Assembly (NCBI RefSeq): GCF_947501405.1
Contig: NZ_CANMVK010000002.1
Location: forward strand, 620,001-684,000
Source of the DNA: an uncultured Hoeflea sp.
GTDB lineage: Bacteria > Pseudomonadota > Alphaproteobacteria > Rhizobiales > Rhizobiaceae
Reading direction: 5' to 3'
DNA: 64,000 nucleotides
In this document: in pieces, positions 18,146 to 26,823 of the stretch
Layout of the letters: each line of letters begins with the position of its first letter
How positions within the stretch are numbered: position 1 is the stretch's first letter
Position numbers and translations under genes: made by a program
The notes under the pieces: generated by a model
What the model saw: only the letters and a program-made list of their open reading frames with translations
Database searches by the model: none
Told to the model about the DNA's origin: nothing

Positions 18146-18730
18146 TCACCCGTGCGGGTAAAGCCGTAGCGGCGGCAGGTGGACTGCGATTTGATCATCG
18201 AGATTGATGTCGCCTTCCTTCTCGACCCAGGCCACCACCCCGCGTCGATTGGCTGCCGCTTTGGCAAAGAACCTCCCGTGACCGGGATAAAGCGCCTCAA
18301 TTTCGTCGCCCGGATAGCGGCAGGGGCGGTTTTCATTGTCCACCACCAGCGCGGCGCCCGAGCTGAACAAAAGCCGTGTGGATGGAGGCAGAAGCGTGAA
18401 ATCAGGGATGCCGGAGACCACCATATTGGCGCCAATCCACCCCGCGTCGAATTCCGGCAAGTCCATCTTGTGTTGAATGACCAACAGTTCCTCGACCGAC
18501 AAAATGGAGACCTGCCGTGTGTTGCGGATCGGCGTGCCATCCGGATATTGCCGCCGATAGCGAACATCCGCCTTTGTCACCAGTTTCGAATGACGGTCTT
18601 CCTGCATTCCGCCAAACGTCATCGTCGCCTTTTCAATCGGCTTCGTTTTCAGGCTATCGTCTTCCACTTCACCATTGGCCAACAGCGCTTTGACAACTCC
18701 GGTGATTTTCGAAGGATTGAGAATGGTCAT
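18146..18730 (-). CDS. MOSC domain-containing protein
   Basis: A 194-residue stand-alone MOSC domain, the fold found at the C-terminus of molybdenum cofactor sulfurases and in YiiM-type reductases. Typical features are the early GGMQEDRHSKLV region, the GANMVVSGIPDFTLLPP strand pair and a conserved cysteine in NENRPCRYPG that would carry sulfur or contact molybdopterin. No molybdoenzyme gene is nearby, so its client is unknown. It lies between the carbamoylase gene and the NADH dehydrogenase gene on the same strand. Confidence 0.8.
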   Translation of the reverse strand: MTILNPSKITGVVKALLANGEVEDDSLKTKPIEKATMTFGGMQEDRHSKLVTKADVRYRRQYPDGTPIRNTRQVSILSVEELLVIQHKMDLPEFDAGWIGANMVVSGIPDFTLLPPSTRLLFSSGAALVVDNENRPCRYPGDEIEALYPGHGRFFAKAAANRRGVVAWVEKEGDINLDDQIAVHLPPLRLYPHG

Positions 18731-18765
18731 GTGAGCGGTCTCATTGGCTTTCTTCCAGGTGCATG

Positions 18766-20070
18766 TCAGTGCAGTTTCAGCCGGGGGTGAACACGCTCGC
18801 GCAACAACTCGCTGAGGATAAACAGGGAGCCTCTGAACACGCCGTGCAGGATAAATTGATGCCGCCGGTACAAGAATTTGTAGGCTCTGCGGGCGAGCCA
18901 GCCATCGACATTCCTGGAGCCGAGCAGATTGCCCATCATCTGACCGATCGTTGAGTGGGTTCCCAGGTTGATCAGCGAGCCGTAGTCCTTGTACTCAAAC
19001 GGCCGGGCGGATGCTCCGCTTGCCAGAACGCGGTACATTTCCTTGGCGAGATGTTCAGCCTGCTGGGAAGCGACCTGCGCCTTGGGCGGCAAGGGGCGAT
19101 CAGGCGTCGGACCGGGAAAGCGCGCACAATCACCAAGCGCCCAGATCCTGTCGTCATCCGCCAGTTGCAGCGTCTCCCGGATCGACAGGAACCCCATGCT
19201 GAGATAGGAGCTTGGAAACAGGTGGCTGAGCGCGCCCGGCGCCCCGATGCCTGCGACCCAGGCCGTCATCTCAGAGGCGACAACGCCATCATTATCGGTT
19301 TTGACATCGCCGCCCGGCAAAACCTCTTGAACCCTGCAGGACGTTCGAACGTCAACGCCGAGATCTTCCAACCGCGCCATCGCCTTTAAAGACAGGCCCT
19401 CGCTAAGTTGCGGAAGAATACGGGCCGCGGATTCGACCAGGCATATCGAAACGTTCTTTTCAGGGTCAAATGCGTCGAACCCGTAGCGGGTCAGATGCCC
19501 GATCGCGTGGGATAGTTCGGCGACCAGCTCAACTCCTGTCGCACCTCCGCCGATGACACTGATGTTCAACTGCTTTTTCTCCGCACTCTCCTTGGTATCG
19601 AGGCGAAGGCAGTGCTCGAAGAAGGCGTCCTGAAACCGGTGCGCCTGATCCAGAGTATCGAGGAAAAAGCAGTTCTCCCTGATACCGGGAATATCGAAAG
19701 TCCGCGGTTCACTGCCGAGAGCCAGAACCAGATGATCGTATGCCAAGGTGCGTTCAGGGATGCTTTCGCCTGCCGGTCCCGAGCGTGCGGAGATGACCAC
19801 GGTCTGGTTCTCGCGGTCTATGCTCAGGATTTCGCCAGTGCGAAACCGAAACCCGTGAAGCCCTGCGAGAGAAAGATAGCTCAACTGGTCTCCGGATATC
19901 CCCCGAGTGCCCGCCGCAACCTCATGGAACAGCGGTTTCCAGACATGGTTCATTTTCCGGTCGACCAGCGTGACGCGGTCAGCGGGCCTGTTGCGCAGCT
20001 TCCTGGCAAGGCGGATGGCCAACTCCAATCCGCCCGCACCCCCGCCGACAATGACGATTTCAGCCATCAA
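18766..20070 (-). CDS. Type II NADH:quinone oxidoreductase-like flavoprotein
   Basis: A 434-residue FAD-dependent pyridine nucleotide oxidoreductase of the NDH-2 class. The FAD-binding dinucleotide fold is at the N-terminus (VGGGAGGLELA), the NAD-binding fold near residue 160 (GGGATGVELVAEL), and a second FAD contact is WALGDCARFPG. The C-terminal part (GSRNVDGWLARRAYKFLYRR) resembles the membrane-binding tail of NDH-2. It would pass electrons from NADH to quinone without proton pumping. The start overlaps the aldehyde dehydrogenase gene by 11 bases, which suggests it reoxidises the NADH made by that enzyme. Confidence 0.86.
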   Translation of the reverse strand: MMAEIVIVGGGAGGLELAIRLARKLRNRPADRVTLVDRKMNHVWKPLFHEVAAGTRGISGDQLSYLSLAGLHGFRFRTGEILSIDRENQTVVISARSGPAGESIPERTLAYDHLVLALGSEPRTFDIPGIRENCFFLDTLDQAHRFQDAFFEHCLRLDTKESAEKKQLNISVIGGGATGVELVAELSHAIGHLTRYGFDAFDPEKNVSICLVESAARILPQLSEGLSLKAMARLEDLGVDVRTSCRVQEVLPGGDVKTDNDGVVASEMTAWVAGIGAPGALSHLFPSSYLSMGFLSIRETLQLADDDRIWALGDCARFPGPTPDRPLPPKAQVASQQAEHLAKEMYRVLASGASARPFEYKDYGSLINLGTHSTIGQMMGNLLGSRNVDGWLARRAYKFLYRRHQFILHGVFRGSLFILSELLRERVHPRLKLH

Positions 20071-21562
20071 GCGTCACCCAGACGGATTTCGTTTGGCTGT
20101 TTTCCAAAAGCGCATCCATGCTCTTGTCACGGCCATGGCCGGATTCCTTCCAGCCACCCCAGGGCTGGGTCATGTCGCCATTCATGTATCCGTTGATCCA
20201 GACCATGCCGCATTGCAGCTCGCTGGCGATTGTATGTGCGGATGTCAGATTCTGTGTCCACACGCCGGCAGCCAGGCCATAGGGGCTGTCATTGGCAAGC
20301 CGGATGGCGTGTTCAATGCCGTCATGCGCAATCACGGCGCCGACCGGGCCAAACACCTCCTGTTGCGCGATCGTCATATCATTGGTGACATTGCGGAAAA
20401 GGGTTGGCGAGACGAAGCACCCGTCAGGGGATGAAACATCCGCGTCCCCTTGCACGAAGGCGGAGGCTCCTTCGGCTGCCGCATTGTCGATCATTGAAAG
20501 GACTTTGGTCTGATGCGCGCGGTTGACCAGCGGACCCATGGTGGTGCCGGGATCAAGCGGATCGCCGGGCACGAAAGCCTCCGCTTCCTTTTTCAAGAGA
20601 TCGCAGAACTGGTCGTGGATCTCGTTTTGCACCAGTATGCGCGATCCGGCTGAACAGACTTCGCCCTGATTTCCGAAGATTCCACGTGCCACCACCGCCG
20701 CGGCCTTTTGCAAGTCACGCGCGTCATTGAGGATGATCTGCGGTGACTTGCCTCCAAGCTCCGCATCCACCCGTTTCAGGTTCGACTTGGATGCGTAGTC
20801 GTACATCAGCCTGCCAACGCCGGTTGATCCGGTGAAGGCGATCCTGTCGACCTGCATGGAACTTGCCAACGTCTTGCCCGCCGTTGCGCCCACTCCGGGG
20901 ACAACATTGAAAACACCTGCAGGACCGCCAGCCTCCAAAAACAGTCTGCCAAGCAACAAAGCGCTCAGCGACGCATCCTCGGCGGGTTTCAGAACCACGC
21001 TGTTGCCTGCCGCCAGCGCCGGCGCAACCTTCCAGCAAGCCATCATCATCGGGTAGTTCCAGGGCGTGATACAGCCGACCACGCCAAGCGGCTGGCGCTG
21101 GATATAGTGCAGGGCGCCGGGTGCATTTGTTGGGCAGGCTCCGCCGACCTTGTCGATACACTCCGCCATGAAGCGAACCGTCAAGATGCTTCCCGGCACA
21201 TCAATGCTGAGCATCTCGGAAATCGGCTTTCCCATTTCGAGCGTGTCGAGCAGGGCAAAGGTCGCTGACAGTTGTCCGATCAGATCCGCAAAGCGCATCA
21301 GGATTTTGTTGCGGTCCCGCGGATGCATTTTGCTCCAGACACCGCCATCAAACCGCTCTCTGGCAACCGCAACTGCCCGGTTGACATCTGCGGGCGTCGC
21401 ACTGGCGACATCGCAAATCACCGACCCGTCGGTGGGATTGGTGCTGGTGAAAGTTTCACCTTCGGATGCGTCGCGCCAATCGCCATCAATCAGCAACCTG
21501 CCGTCGGCCTGTAAATCTGCTGCCAGCCCATGCCAGTCCGGTGCAATCGCTCTATCCAACAC
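20060..21562 (-). CDS. Aldehyde dehydrogenase, PuuC-like (4-aminobutanal class)
   Basis: A 500-residue NAD(P)-dependent aldehyde dehydrogenase. The general base glutamate is in DAELGGKSPQ, the catalytic cysteine in GEVCSAGSR, and the cofactor segment is GVVGCITPWNYPM with FTGSTGVGR. The N-terminus (LLIDGDWRDASEGETFTSTN) and the C-terminal PWGGWKESGHGRDKS are typical of the gamma-glutamyl- or 4-aminobutyraldehyde group. In this island it would turn 4-aminobutanal from putrescine transamination into GABA. Betaine aldehyde is an alternative substrate. A candidate regulatory block lies about 50-90 bases upstream of its start. Confidence 0.85.
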   Translation of the reverse strand: MLDRAIAPDWHGLAADLQADGRLLIDGDWRDASEGETFTSTNPTDGSVICDVASATPADVNRAVAVARERFDGGVWSKMHPRDRNKILMRFADLIGQLSATFALLDTLEMGKPISEMLSIDVPGSILTVRFMAECIDKVGGACPTNAPGALHYIQRQPLGVVGCITPWNYPMMMACWKVAPALAAGNSVVLKPAEDASLSALLLGRLFLEAGGPAGVFNVVPGVGATAGKTLASSMQVDRIAFTGSTGVGRLMYDYASKSNLKRVDAELGGKSPQIILNDARDLQKAAAVVARGIFGNQGEVCSAGSRILVQNEIHDQFCDLLKKEAEAFVPGDPLDPGTTMGPLVNRAHQTKVLSMIDNAAAEGASAFVQGDADVSSPDGCFVSPTLFRNVTNDMTIAQQEVFGPVGAVIAHDGIEHAIRLANDSPYGLAAGVWTQNLTSAHTIASELQCGMVWINGYMNGDMTQPWGGWKESGHGRDKSMDALLENSQTKSVWVTLDG

Positions 21563-21610
21563 TCTTCGCCCGCCTCATAGCTGTCACGTTCCTCAAAGAA
21601 TCGGCTGAGT

Positions 21611-21650
21611 TGGCACCCGATACCAGTCCCACAGAAGGGGGACCTGGGCT
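21611..21650 (-). promoter_or_regulatory. Candidate shared regulatory element, copy 3
   Basis: GATACC at 21619-21624 is followed by AGTCCCACAGAAGGGGGACCTGG, similar to the blocks at 1296-1330 and 8741-8774 but with longer spacing. It stands upstream of the aldehyde dehydrogenase, which reads leftward from 21562. The shared parts are GATACC, a CAC and GGGG(G/C)AC. Confidence 0.42.
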
Positions 21651-21791
21651 TGGCCTTGAGGATCCATTGCGACGGGTCGCTGAGGTTTCGGACTGCTCCA
21701 ATCCCCGAATGGACGATACAGCCCGTGGCTGGATGCGCTCAGTACAAACGGAGGGATTTTCAGTTCGTGTTGAACACACCCGGAGGATCCG

Positions 21792-21990
21792 ATGGGAGAA
21801 CGAGAACGACGCATTTTTACCGAAGATTTGAAGCGAGAGGTGGTTCAACCAAGGGAAACCACGGATGCCAAGAAGCCGATTTGCTGGCCGGTCCAGGGGA
21901 GGATACCGCCACAGAACTGGCACGATCGCTCAACGACTGGCATTTGTGCTCAAACACGAGTGGGGAAACAAGTCAGATCAACAATTTGAA
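21792..21990 (+). pseudogene. Degenerate transposase OrfA remnant (IS3-like)
   Basis: The frame from 21792 opens with MGERERRIFTEDLKREVV, which looks like the start of an IS3-family OrfA. Similarity then disappears, and a short stretch in another frame (ATELARSLNDW) resembles the following helix-turn-helix. The sequence reads as a short, frameshifted relic. The 790-base gap between the aldehyde dehydrogenase and the SDR gene contains no intact gene. Confidence 0.4.
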
Positions 21991-22160
21991 AGTGATTGGC
22001 CATGCATTTTTATCGGGCGAACCAGTCTCAGTGTGTATTCCGTCAAGCAGTCTCGGCGTGTTGGGTCGCAATTATGCTTCCGAACCTCGCGTTTTGTGTG
22101 CTGTAGAGCGGGAGATCACAGCGAACTCCTTGCAGTTATGCAGGATGACACTGCCGCTAA

Positions 22161-22237
22161 GTGGGACCCGATTGTTGTTACGTGGGGTCTGATTGCAGTT
22201 GGGTGGGATCGCATTGTCGTTGGACGGGATTGGTGCG
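22161..22237 (+). repeat. Three and a half degenerate 21-bp tandem repeats
   Basis: Units at 22161-22181, 22182-22202 and 22203-22223 share the pattern GTGGGRYC..ATTG..GTT, and a partial fourth unit begins at 22224 with ACGGGATTGG. Tandem transposase-binding repeats of this kind occur at the ends of IS21-family elements, so this may be an orphan IS21-like end. No istA/istB gene follows. Confidence 0.45.
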
Positions 22238-22353
22238 TCCGTTCCCCGGGAATGCCGCAGCGCCAGAAGGTCAGATTGCGCTACGTCAAAGCGAGACGCG
22301 GGGCCATTTTGCTATCAAATGATCTCAACAACCTCGATCAGCTCAAGGCCCAT

Positions 22354-23115
22354 CTATCTCGACATCCAGCCGCCGTCAGCCGGCAGGATTGCGCCATGAA
22401 CGAACCTCGCCAGATCGCTGCACAGAAAGGCGATCGGCTCGGCGATTTCCTCAGGGGTTCCCCAACGGCCAACCGGAAGGCGCTCCATGAGAGAACGCGT
22501 GCGGTCCGGATCAGCCTGAAGAGCGGCAGTATTGTCTGTGGCGATGTAGCCCGGCGCTATGCCGTTTACATTGATGCCCTTGTCCGCCCATTCGTTGGAA
22601 AAAGCGCGAACCAATTGAGCAACCGCACCCTTGCTGGCCGTGTAGCCAGGCACATTGATGCCGCCCTGGAAACTCAAAACCGAGGCAACCAACACGATTT
22701 TCCCGCCCCCTTTTTTGAGCATGGAGCGCCCCACGGCCTGGGTCAGGATGAAGGGTGCATCGATATTGACGGCCTGAACATGATCCCAGTCCTCAAGTGA
22801 ATGTTTTGCCGCCGGCGCGCGCCTGATGGTGCCGGCATTGTTGACCAGAATGGAGATGTCGCCGCGCCTTTCCATGTCGTTGGCAAACGCGACAGTGGCA
22901 TCCCGGTTCGAGAAATCGCACTGGTATGCCATGAAGCTCCGACCCGCGGACCCAACAACTGTCTCCGCCTCACTGCCTTGGGCTTCCAGCGATGCGCTGG
23001 TGCCGATGATGTCAGCGCCCGCTTCCGCCAGCGTCTTGCAGATCGCCAAGCCGATGCCGCGTTTGCAACCGGTCACGAGAGCGGTTTGACCGGAAAGGTC
23101 TATTGCGAGGCCCAT
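22354..23115 (-). CDS. SDR family NAD(P)-dependent oxidoreductase
   Basis: A 253-residue classical short-chain dehydrogenase. The cofactor motif is TGCKRGIGLA at about 16-25, NNAGT follows near residue 92, the catalytic serine is in VASVLSFQG, and the YTASK motif holds the active tyrosine and lysine. Its similarity is greatest to sugar-acid reductases of the KduD/gluconate 5-dehydrogenase type, but substrate assignment is unsafe. It starts four bases after the stop of the E2 catalytic gene and is the last gene of the nine-gene leftward operon that begins with the regulator at 32904. Confidence 0.85.
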   Translation of the reverse strand: MGLAIDLSGQTALVTGCKRGIGLAICKTLAEAGADIIGTSASLEAQGSEAETVVGSAGRSFMAYQCDFSNRDATVAFANDMERRGDISILVNNAGTIRRAPAAKHSLEDWDHVQAVNIDAPFILTQAVGRSMLKKGGGKIVLVASVLSFQGGINVPGYTASKGAVAQLVRAFSNEWADKGINVNGIAPGYIATDNTAALQADPDRTRSLMERLPVGRWGTPEEIAEPIAFLCSDLARFVHGAILPADGGWMSR

Positions 23116-23119
23116 GGGA

Positions 23120-24019
23120 TCAAACCACCATTCTGCGAGGGTCGGTCAAAAGCTGTACGTAACGCGCCATGAAACGGGCGGCGTCGGCACCATTGATCAC
23201 ACGGTGGTCATAAGACAGATCCAAAGGTGTCATGGGCACCGGCATCCAGTTTTCATTTTCCCAGACCGGTACGATCTCGGTGCGGGTTATTCCCAGGATA
23301 GCCAGTTCGGGTGGATTAACGATCGGTGTGAAGGCCGTCCCCCCTATGCCTCCGAGGTTCGAGATCGACATCGAGGCACCGCCCATTTCATCAGGTCGGA
23401 TTTTGCGTGCCTGAGCGCGCCAGGCCAGGTCTGTGATGTTCGCCGCAATTTGCCACAGTCCCTTTTTGTCCGCGTCGCGAATGACCGGAACCATCAACCC
23501 ATACGGTGTGTCCACGGCAATTCCGATATGGACATAGTGCTTGAAGACAATCGTTGACCCATCCGAAGACAGCGAGGCATTGAAGCGCTGAAATTCCTGC
23601 AGGCAGATTGTCAGCGCCTTGACATGAAAGGCAAGCGCGGTGAGCCGCAGACCACGTCGATTGGCTTCAGCTTTCTGCGAGTTGCGGAAGGCTTCCAGCC
23701 TGCGCATGTCGGCCCGGTCATGATGGGTGACCTGCGGGATCATGCTGTCGGCGGCAGACAGGTTCGCGCTGGCCAGCTTGGCCATTCTGGAAAGCGGTTC
23801 CTCGCTGACCGGGCCGAAGGCCGCGTGATCCACATCCCAATACCGGTCCGGCGCGGGCATGGCTGATGCCGTGGGCGTTGTGCCATTCAGATGACTGTCG
23901 ACATCTTCCCGGGCCAAGCTCAGGCGGCCCGATTTTCGCGCGACTTCGGACAAATCAACCTGGTTTCGCCCGGCATAGGCAACCACAGACGGGCTTGCGA
24001 TATAGCTTTCGGTACTCAT
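23120..24019 (-). CDS. 2-oxoacid dehydrogenase acyltransferase (E2) catalytic protein lacking a lipoyl domain
   Basis: A 299-residue protein with a peripheral subunit-binding domain at about residues 6-42 (SPSVVAYAGRNQVDLSEVAR) and the E2 acyltransferase domain from about 75 to the end. The active-site histidine motif is SYDHRVINGADAARF, a form known from genuine pyruvate dehydrogenase E2 enzymes. A normal E2 starts with one to three lipoyl domains, but this one has none. The lipoyl domains are on the separate protein at 25465-26823. It lies one base after the semialdehyde dehydrogenase gene. It would transfer an acyl group to CoA if acylated lipoyl domains are presented in trans. Confidence 0.85.
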   Translation of the reverse strand: MSTESYIASPSVVAYAGRNQVDLSEVARKSGRLSLAREDVDSHLNGTTPTASAMPAPDRYWDVDHAAFGPVSEEPLSRMAKLASANLSAADSMIPQVTHHDRADMRRLEAFRNSQKAEANRRGLRLTALAFHVKALTICLQEFQRFNASLSSDGSTIVFKHYVHIGIAVDTPYGLMVPVIRDADKKGLWQIAANITDLAWRAQARKIRPDEMGGASMSISNLGGIGGTAFTPIVNPPELAILGITRTEIVPVWENENWMPVPMTPLDLSYDHRVINGADAARFMARYVQLLTDPRRMVV

Positions 24020-24020
24020 C

Positions 24021-25451
24021 TCACCACTCTGCCGAGATGTACTGGGTTTCCATGAATTCCTTCATGCCCTCATGCCCGCCTTCACGGCCCAGGCCCGATT
24101 GCTTGACCCCGCCAAACGGAGCTGCGGGATCGGACACGAGACCTCGATTGAGCCCGACCATGCCATATTCAAGGCGTTCGCAAACCCGCATGGCGCGCTT
24201 CATGTCCTCGGAAAACACATAGGCAACAAGCCCGTATTCCGTGTTGTTGGCCCGCTCAATGACATCTTCCTCGTCAACGAACGTCTGAAGCGCAGCGACT
24301 GGGCCGAATATCTCGTCATTTACGCAGTCTGAAGTCTCTGAAACATTTGACAGAACCGTCGGCGGATAGAAAAAGCCGATACCATCGGGGCGCGTACCAC
24401 CAAGCTCGACCCCGGCGCCTTTGGCCACCGCATCATCGACAAAGGCAGCAACCTTGTCGCGGGTGGCGGCATTGACCAAGGGCCCGACATCGACACTTTT
24501 GTCGATGCCGTTGCCGACCGTGAGCGCGGCCATCGCCTCGGTGAACCTGGAGGTGAAGGCTGGTGCCACTTTCTCATGGATATAGAACCGGTTTGCCGCT
24601 GTGCAGGCTTCACCAAGATTGCGCATCTTGGCCAGCATCGCGCCTTGAACGGCCTTGTCGATGTCCGCATCCTCAAACACGATCAGCGGCGCGTTTCCGC
24701 CAAGTTCCATGGCCGGTTTGAGAACCTGGTCTGCCGCTGAGTGCAACAACTTGCGGCCAACGTCAGTGGAGCCGGTAAACGAGATCACACGCACGCGTGG
24801 ATCGTGCAGCATGTGATCTACCAGCCTGCCGGATTTTCTTGAAGGCAGAACATTGACCAACCCTTTTGGAACCCCTGCTTCTTCCAGTATCGGCATCAAG
24901 GCCAGCATGGTCAGCGGCGTCTCGGACGCAGGCTTGATGATGACTGGACAACCAGCCGCGAGCGCTGGAGCTATCTTGCGAGTCCCCATGGCTGCCGGAT
25001 AGTTCCAGGGGGTTACCAGAACAGCAATACCCGCCGGCTTTTGCTGGACAATAATGCGCGCGCCGGAGGCGGGGGCATGAGTGATCAGACCATCGGCGCG
25101 CACTGCCTCTTCGGCAAACCAGCGGAAGAATTCTGCTGCATAGGTGGCTTCGCCCATGGCATCGGTATGGGCCTTGCCGTTTTCGAGTGTGATCAGGCGG
25201 GCAAAATCCTCGAGTCTTGCCGTCATGAGCGCCCATGCCTTGCGCAGGATCTCCGAGCGTTCGCGCGGCTTTCGCGCAGCCCAGTCCGAATAGGCCGCCT
25301 GGGCTGCATCCAGAGCTCTGTCACCATCTTCAATTTCGGCGGACGCGACGGATGCGAGGACCTCTTCCGAGGCTGGATTGATCACATTAAAGCGATCTCC
25401 TGACGCGCCATCGCACCATTCACCATTAATGTAGAGTTGTGTGTGTTCCAT
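24021..25451 (-). CDS. NAD(P)-dependent succinate-semialdehyde dehydrogenase-like aldehyde dehydrogenase
   Basis: A 476-residue aldehyde dehydrogenase of the GabD type. It has the base glutamate in MELGGNAPLIVFEDAD, the catalytic cysteine in GEACTAANRFY, and the GabD-like ending FGGVKQSGLGREGGHEGMKEF. It would oxidise succinate semialdehyde or a related omega-semialdehyde to the acid. It is placed between the two E2-type genes inside a 2-oxoacid dehydrogenase operon, which is unusual and suggests it works on an intermediate of the same pathway. It could also complete GABA breakdown from the island to the left, though no GABA transaminase is seen between them. Confidence 0.83.
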   Translation of the reverse strand: MEHTQLYINGEWCDGASGDRFNVINPASEEVLASVASAEIEDGDRALDAAQAAYSDWAARKPRERSEILRKAWALMTARLEDFARLITLENGKAHTDAMGEATYAAEFFRWFAEEAVRADGLITHAPASGARIIVQQKPAGIAVLVTPWNYPAAMGTRKIAPALAAGCPVIIKPASETPLTMLALMPILEEAGVPKGLVNVLPSRKSGRLVDHMLHDPRVRVISFTGSTDVGRKLLHSAADQVLKPAMELGGNAPLIVFEDADIDKAVQGAMLAKMRNLGEACTAANRFYIHEKVAPAFTSRFTEAMAALTVGNGIDKSVDVGPLVNAATRDKVAAFVDDAVAKGAGVELGGTRPDGIGFFYPPTVLSNVSETSDCVNDEIFGPVAALQTFVDEEDVIERANNTEYGLVAYVFSEDMKRAMRVCERLEYGMVGLNRGLVSDPAAPFGGVKQSGLGREGGHEGMKEFMETQYISAEW

Positions 25452-25464
25452 GGGGGACTCCCGG

Positions 25465-26823
25465 TCAGAGAATGTGGCGGAGCGGCTCTTGCAGGCGCTC
25501 TGCGAAATTGGTCAGGAACTGGATCGCTTCGCTTTCGGTCAATTGACCCGCCAGGAAGTCCAGTCCGAGGACATAGGAGGCCTCCTCCCGGCCTATGGTG
25601 AGGACCGGTGCTACACCGGCGGTCAATCTGACCGAGGTCAACAAGCTGCCGGTGAGATCGCGCATGATCAGATCTGCCACCGTCTCGGCGTCGATGGTCT
25701 CGGGTTGCGTCAGGCGCGTCTGATCGCAATTGGCATATTGCGTTTTTTGCAGGCTTGGGGTGCTGATCTCGATCACCAGCCGGTCAGATCCATGCTGCTT
25801 GGCATGTCGCAATGCGGCCGCGGCGAAGCGCAACCAAAGCTGGGCCGGTTGCAGTGCAATGTTGCCGTCCTCTGCAAACCAACGGATAAAGTCTTCGATA
25901 CCGTTGGCGGGAACACGGGCGGAGATGTGCAGCGGAGTGGTGTTGGCTGCGCTGCTGATACCGCTCTGTGCGGCAGGTGGAAGAGCACGCAGTGTTTCCA
26001 GATCAGAGACATGATAGGGCTGGGCAGCGCTCTGTTTGGCCAGCCGGGAGAGGTCAAGACCTTGCTCACGTGCAAGACGCCGTGCTTTGGGTGAAGCCAG
26101 AACGCGACCACCTGGAACAATCGATGCTACTCTGGCCGCTGTTTCCGGAGCTTCTTGTATGGCGGGTTTCGGGTTCGCCTTTACAGGCGCGGCGATCACG
26201 GCTTGAGAGCCTGGGTTCCCCGTTTGATGTTGCTCGGATGCAAAGCTGCGTGAAACCGTGCTTGTCGGTGGTTCTGCGGAGATGACGGCGATGGTAGCGC
26301 CAACCGGCACGGCTTCCTGAGCTTCAGCCAGAACAGCTGCGACATAGCCATCATGACCGGCTTCGACCTCCATGACCGATTTGTCGGTTTCCACTTCCAG
26401 AAGAATATCATCGGCCGAAACCGGATCTCCGGGAGCTTTGTGCCACACAACGATCAAGCCCGTGTCCTGTGTCATGCCCAAAGCGGGCATGATGACGGAT
26501 GCTCCCTCGGGCAGGTCGTCGCTTGGCGTGGTTTGTTCATTCTGGCTTGGTTTCGAATGTGCCGGGACCGCATTGTTGCCGGCGGCATTTTCAGAAATCC
26601 TGGCGACTGCTTGTCCCACAGGCACGTCTTCGCCGGCGCCAGCCAGAATGTCGGTCAGAAAACCGTCGGCCTGGGCTTCCACTTCTATGGTCGCCTTGTC
26701 GGTTTCGACTTCCATTATGGCTTCGCCAATCCTGACCGGGTCGCCGGAGTTCTTCAGCCAGGAGACGATCTTGCCGGTATCCTGGGCCATCCCCAAGGCG
26801 GGCATGATGATGTCATGCGGCAT
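25465..26823 (-). CDS. E2-like protein with two lipoyl domains and a degenerate acyltransferase domain
   Basis: A 452-residue protein with two N-terminal lipoyl domains, each with a lipoylatable lysine: K43 in EVETDKATIEVEA and K148 in EVETDKSVMEVEA. A peripheral subunit-binding domain follows near 245-280 (VLASPKARRLAREQGLDL). The C-terminal 150 residues look like a shortened E2 core, but the DHRxxxG active-site motif is absent. It may supply the swinging arms while the protein at 23120-24019 supplies catalysis. The ATG at 26823 lies inside the end of the E1 beta gene (11-base overlap). A longer in-frame extension upstream is the antisense-like part and was not used. Confidence 0.85.
   Translation of the reverse strand: MPHDIIMPALGMAQDTGKIVSWLKNSGDPVRIGEAIMEVETDKATIEVEAQADGFLTDILAGAGEDVPVGQAVARISENAAGNNAVPAHSKPSQNEQTTPSDDLPEGASVIMPALGMTQDTGLIVVWHKAPGDPVSADDILLEVETDKSVMEVEAGHDGYVAAVLAEAQEAVPVGATIAVISAEPPTSTVSRSFASEQHQTGNPGSQAVIAAPVKANPKPAIQEAPETAARVASIVPGGRVLASPKARRLAREQGLDLSRLAKQSAAQPYHVSDLETLRALPPAAQSGISSAANTTPLHISARVPANGIEDFIRWFAEDGNIALQPAQLWLRFAAAALRHAKQHGSDRLVIEISTPSLQKTQYANCDQTRLTQPETIDAETVADLIMRDLTGSLLTSVRLTAGVAPVLTIGREEASYVLGLDFLAGQLTESEAIQFLTNFAERLQEPLRHIL

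Noticed and set aside
23165-23230. Asparagine in the E2 motif DHRVING as a lost active site
   Set aside because: Functional pyruvate dehydrogenase E2 enzymes, as I recall from Azotobacter, have the same DHRVING form, so it is not a defect.
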